DNA of 64,000 bases from CAWDVB01 sp963824105 (GTDB lineage: Bacteria > Actinomycetota > Actinomycetes > Propionibacteriales > Nocardioidaceae). A program made the translations under genes and the position numbers. How positions within the stretch are numbered: position 1 is the stretch's first letter; every line of letters starts with the position of its first letter. Where the stretch lies: positions 124,001 to 188,000 of the forward strand of contig CAWGNN010000009.1 of assembly GCA_963824105.1 (NCBI GenBank). Reading direction: 5' to 3'. Below, in pieces: positions 61,939 through 64,000 of the stretch. The notes below the pieces were generated by a model, which was not told the DNA's origin, did no database searches, and worked only from the letters and a program-made list of their open reading frames with translations.

Positions 61939-64000
61939 ATGCTGTTGCAGGTGAGTAGCGTTTCGTCACTCTCACCGTTGGTGGGACGCGACGCCGACAT
62001 CCGCCGGGTCCTCGACACCCTCGGCGTGGGCGGAGAGCCGAAGTCGATCCACCACGTGATCGGTGGGGACGCCGGTGTGGGCAAGACGCGCTATGTCTCC
62101 GCGCTGGCGGAGGGGGCCGAACGGGCCGGCTGGCGCATCCTGACCGGGCACAGCCTTGACTTCGGGGAGGGCGCTCTCCCGTACCTTCCGTTCAGCGAGG
62201 CTCTCGGCCAGTGCGCTACGGAGCATGGCGATCTGCTCGAGCCGATCCTGCGCCGCTTCCCCGTGGTGTCCGGTCTGCTGCCGGGCCGCCGGATGCTCGG
62301 CGGGTCGACCGCCTCGGCCGAGACTCCCGTGGAGTCGCTGGACCGCGCGCTGCTCTTCGACGGGGTGCATGGTGGTCTGGACGAGCTCGCGTCGACGAGT
62401 CCGGTGCTGTTCGTCGTCGAGGACGTGCACTGGGCAGACCGCTCGAGCCGGGACCTGCTCAGCTTCCTCCTCACGCGTTCCTTCCGTAACTCGGTCGCGG
62501 TCGTGGTCACCTATCGCAGCGACGACCTGCACCGACGCCACCCGCTTCGCCCCACTCTCGCCGAGTGGGGCCGGCTCGCGACGGTCCGACGGATCCAGCT
62601 TGAGCCGCTCGACCCTCCGGCGATGCAAACGCTCGTCCGTCACCTCGCCGCCCGCTCCGAGCCACCGGAGTGGGTGTCGCAGGTCGTCGACCGCGCCGAG
62701 GGGAACCCGTTCTTCGCCGAGGAGCTCACGTGCTGCGACCTCGAGTCGCGACTTCCCATCACCCTCGCCGAGCTCCTCCTCGTCCGTCTCGACCGGCTGT
62801 CCCCGGCAGAAGTTCGCGTGGTGCGGACGGCCGCCTGCGCAGGCCGCCGAGTCTCGCATCGCCTGCTTGCCGAGGTGTTGGGGGGAGATCCAGAGGAGAT
62901 CGAGCGGGCGCTGCGGGCCGCCGTCGAGGCGAACGTCCTGGTCTCCACGGGCGGCGAGGACTACGCCTTCCGCCACGCGCTCCTGGCCGAGGCGGTTTAC
63001 GACGACCTGCTCCCCGGAGAGCGGGTGCGCATCCACGACGGGTACGCCCGGGCTCTGGACTCCGGACGGGCGACCGGAACGGCGGCCGAGCTGACCCGTC
63101 ATGCCCGGTTGGCCAACGACCTGCCGACCGCGCTGCGTGCGAGCATCGTCGCCGGCGACGAGGCCGCCTCGGTGGGCGCGCCGGACGAGGCGGCCCGCTA
63201 CTACGAGACCGCGCTCGAGCTGTTGCCGACTCTCCCTGACGCCGACGGCCGGCCAGACGTCGTCACCCTGCTGACCTGCGCGAACGAGGCCCTGATCCTC
63301 AGCGGCCAGGCGCAGCGAGCGGTGGCCCTGGTGGGGGAGTCTCTGGAGCAGTCCGGAGCCGAGCTCACCGACACCGACCGGGCCCGACTGCACATCGCGC
63401 TGGCTCACGCCGTCCAAGTCGCCGATGAGCCTTCGGACCCCGTGGAGCACACCACGGCCGCCCTCGACCTGCTCGGGGATGAGGAGACGCCGGTGCTGGC
63501 GTCGGCCCTGGCCGCGCATGCCGGGGGGCTTGCCTCCCGGGGCAGATTCGAGGAGGCGGTGGGGACGGCGAACGCGGCCCTTGCTCTGGCGAAGAAGCTG
63601 GACCTGCCTCGGGTCCAGGCCGACGCCGGCACCACGCTGGCGATGTTGGCGGAGTACCTGGGCGACCCGGACGTGGCGACGACGACGCTGAGCGAGTTGG
63701 AGCGGCAGGCGGCCGAAGCCGGTGACCTGACCGGCCAGATGCGCGCGCTGGTGATGATCGGCCAGACCGCCGCCGACAAGGGGGACCTGGACGCCGCCGA
63801 TGAGGCGTTCGGCCGGGCGCAGGGGGTTGCCGAGCGGACCGAGCGCCCCTGGGCCCCCTTCGGATTCGATGCCCGCTATTTCCGGAGCAGCTACGCCTAC
63901 AGCCGGGGCAGCTTCGACCGGGCTCTGGGGCTGAGCGATCTATCGGGGGAGTCCCCTCCCCCGGTCGTGGAGGCGTTGCTGCGGACCGTTCGGGCACAGG
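61939..64000 (+). CDS. Large AAA-ATPase transcriptional regulator, LuxR/MalT-like (C-terminus cut by window edge)
   Basis: The open frame from ATG 61939 runs to the window edge (over 687 codons). Residues 12-220 are an AAA-type ATPase of the STAND class (PLVGRDADIRRVL, Walker A IGGDAGVGKTR, Walker B LFVVEDVHWADRSSRD). The middle is helical, TPR-like (from about 340). Actinobacterial proteins of this plan usually end in a LuxR-type helix-turn-helix, but that part lies outside the window, so the DNA-binding end is inferred. Such large ATPases link signal binding to transcription. The start follows CTGGGG, a weak ribosome-binding region. Confidence 0.8.
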   Translation, partial: MLLQVSSVSSLSPLVGRDADIRRVLDTLGVGGEPKSIHHVIGGDAGVGKTRYVSALAEGAERAGWRILTGHSLDFGEGALPYLPFSEALGQCATEHGDLLEPILRRFPVVSGLLPGRRMLGGSTASAETPVESLDRALLFDGVHGGLDELASTSPVLFVVEDVHWADRSSRDLLSFLLTRSFRNSVAVVVTYRSDDLHRRHPLRPTLAEWGRLATVRRIQLEPLDPPAMQTLVRHLAARSEPPEWVSQVVDRAEGNPFFAEELTCCDLESRLPITLAELLLVRLDRLSPAEVRVVRTAACAGRRVSHRLLAEVLGGDPEEIERALRAAVEANVLVSTGGEDYAFRHALLAEAVYDDLLPGERVRIHDGYARALDSGRATGTAAELTRHARLANDLPTALRASIVAGDEAASVGAPDEAARYYETALELLPTLPDADGRPDVVTLLTCANEALILSGQAQRAVALVGESLEQSGAELTDTDRARLHIALAHAVQVADEPSDPVEHTTAALDLLGDEETPVLASALAAHAGGLASRGRFEEAVGTANAALALAKKLDLPRVQADAGTTLAMLAEYLGDPDVATTTLSELERQAAEAGDLTGQMRALVMIGQTAADKGDLDAADEAFGRAQGVAERTERPWAPFGFDARYFRSSYAYSRGSFDRALGLSDLSGESPPPVVEALLRTVRAQ

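Overview
The window is gene-dense, very GC-rich chromosomal DNA from an actinobacterium. The GC-rich third codon positions, frequent GTG and TTG starts, four-base ATGA stop/start overlaps, a mycothiol-type (MDMPI) family gene, an F420-type oxidoreductase, PucR, IclR and TetR regulators, a HelD/HelR ATPase and a FadE5-like acyl-CoA dehydrogenase all fit a Nocardioides-like member of the Propionibacteriales. The genus is inference. I see no insertion sequence, prophage, integrase, CRISPR array or rRNA. There is one tRNA, Gly-CCC at 47206-47276 on the minus strand.

Layout. 1-7.3 kb: a LysR regulator (cut by the window edge) diverges from a serine-hydroxymethyltransferase-like PLP enzyme; then a small membrane protein and the GABA-to-succinate pair gabT-gabD with a divergent PucR regulator. 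7.4-17.3 kb: an Acg-like nitroreductase, a GNAT/NDP-forming acyl-CoA synthetase fusion, three small membrane proteins, an alpha-methylacyl-CoA racemase-like CoA transferase, an ABC exporter pair and a lipoprotein. 17.4-23.8 kb: a histidine phosphatase, an enoyl-CoA hydratase, HelR, a GNAT and a stand-alone PhzE/TrpE-like synthase fused to glutaminase. 23.8-29.3 kb: on the minus strand, an EamA transporter, a holin-like membrane protein with a tyrosine phosphatase, and an envelope-stress unit of response regulator, histidine kinase and HtrA protease (MprAB-PepD type). 29.4-34.3 kb: an aromatic/histidinol-phosphate aminotransferase followed by E1alpha, E1beta and E2 of a branched-chain-type 2-oxoacid dehydrogenase, ending in a 46-bp perfect palindrome. 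34.3-38.0 kb: a translationally coupled minus-strand operon whose first gene, an MDMPI-family enzyme, is broken by a one-base frameshift, then an SDR, a GNAT and an M1 peptidase. 38.1-47.2 kb: a thioredoxin-NHL protein, a secreted repeat protein with a decayed paralogue beside it, a FadE5-like dehydrogenase diverging from an LLM oxidoreductase over two operator-like sites, a second small membrane protein, DUF2461, and an epimerase diverging from its probable TetR repressor. 47.2-52.8 kb: tRNA-Gly, SGNH hydrolase, dcd, a ribbon-helix-helix/DUF4097/small-protein operon and a membrane iron-sulfur reductase. 52.9-61.6 kb: an IclR regulator and the histidine utilisation genes hutH-hutU and (M20 amidohydrolase)-hutF-hutI. 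61.7-64 kb: a 60-aa basic protein and a large ATPase regulator that runs off the right edge.

Together the region is mainly amino-acid and acyl-CoA catabolism. Histidine goes to glutamate through the five-step formylglutamate route, with no classical HutG; the M20 amidohydrolase in the cluster is the obvious candidate for that step. GABA goes to succinate, and branched-chain keto acids to acyl-CoA. Around these sit many local regulators, several with visible dyad operators. The most unusual signals are structural: long perfect inverted repeats at 12506-12553 and 34187-34253, a frameshifted MDMPI gene, a decayed secreted-protein paralogue, paired operators, and three small genes with good ribosome-binding sites that are easy to miss.
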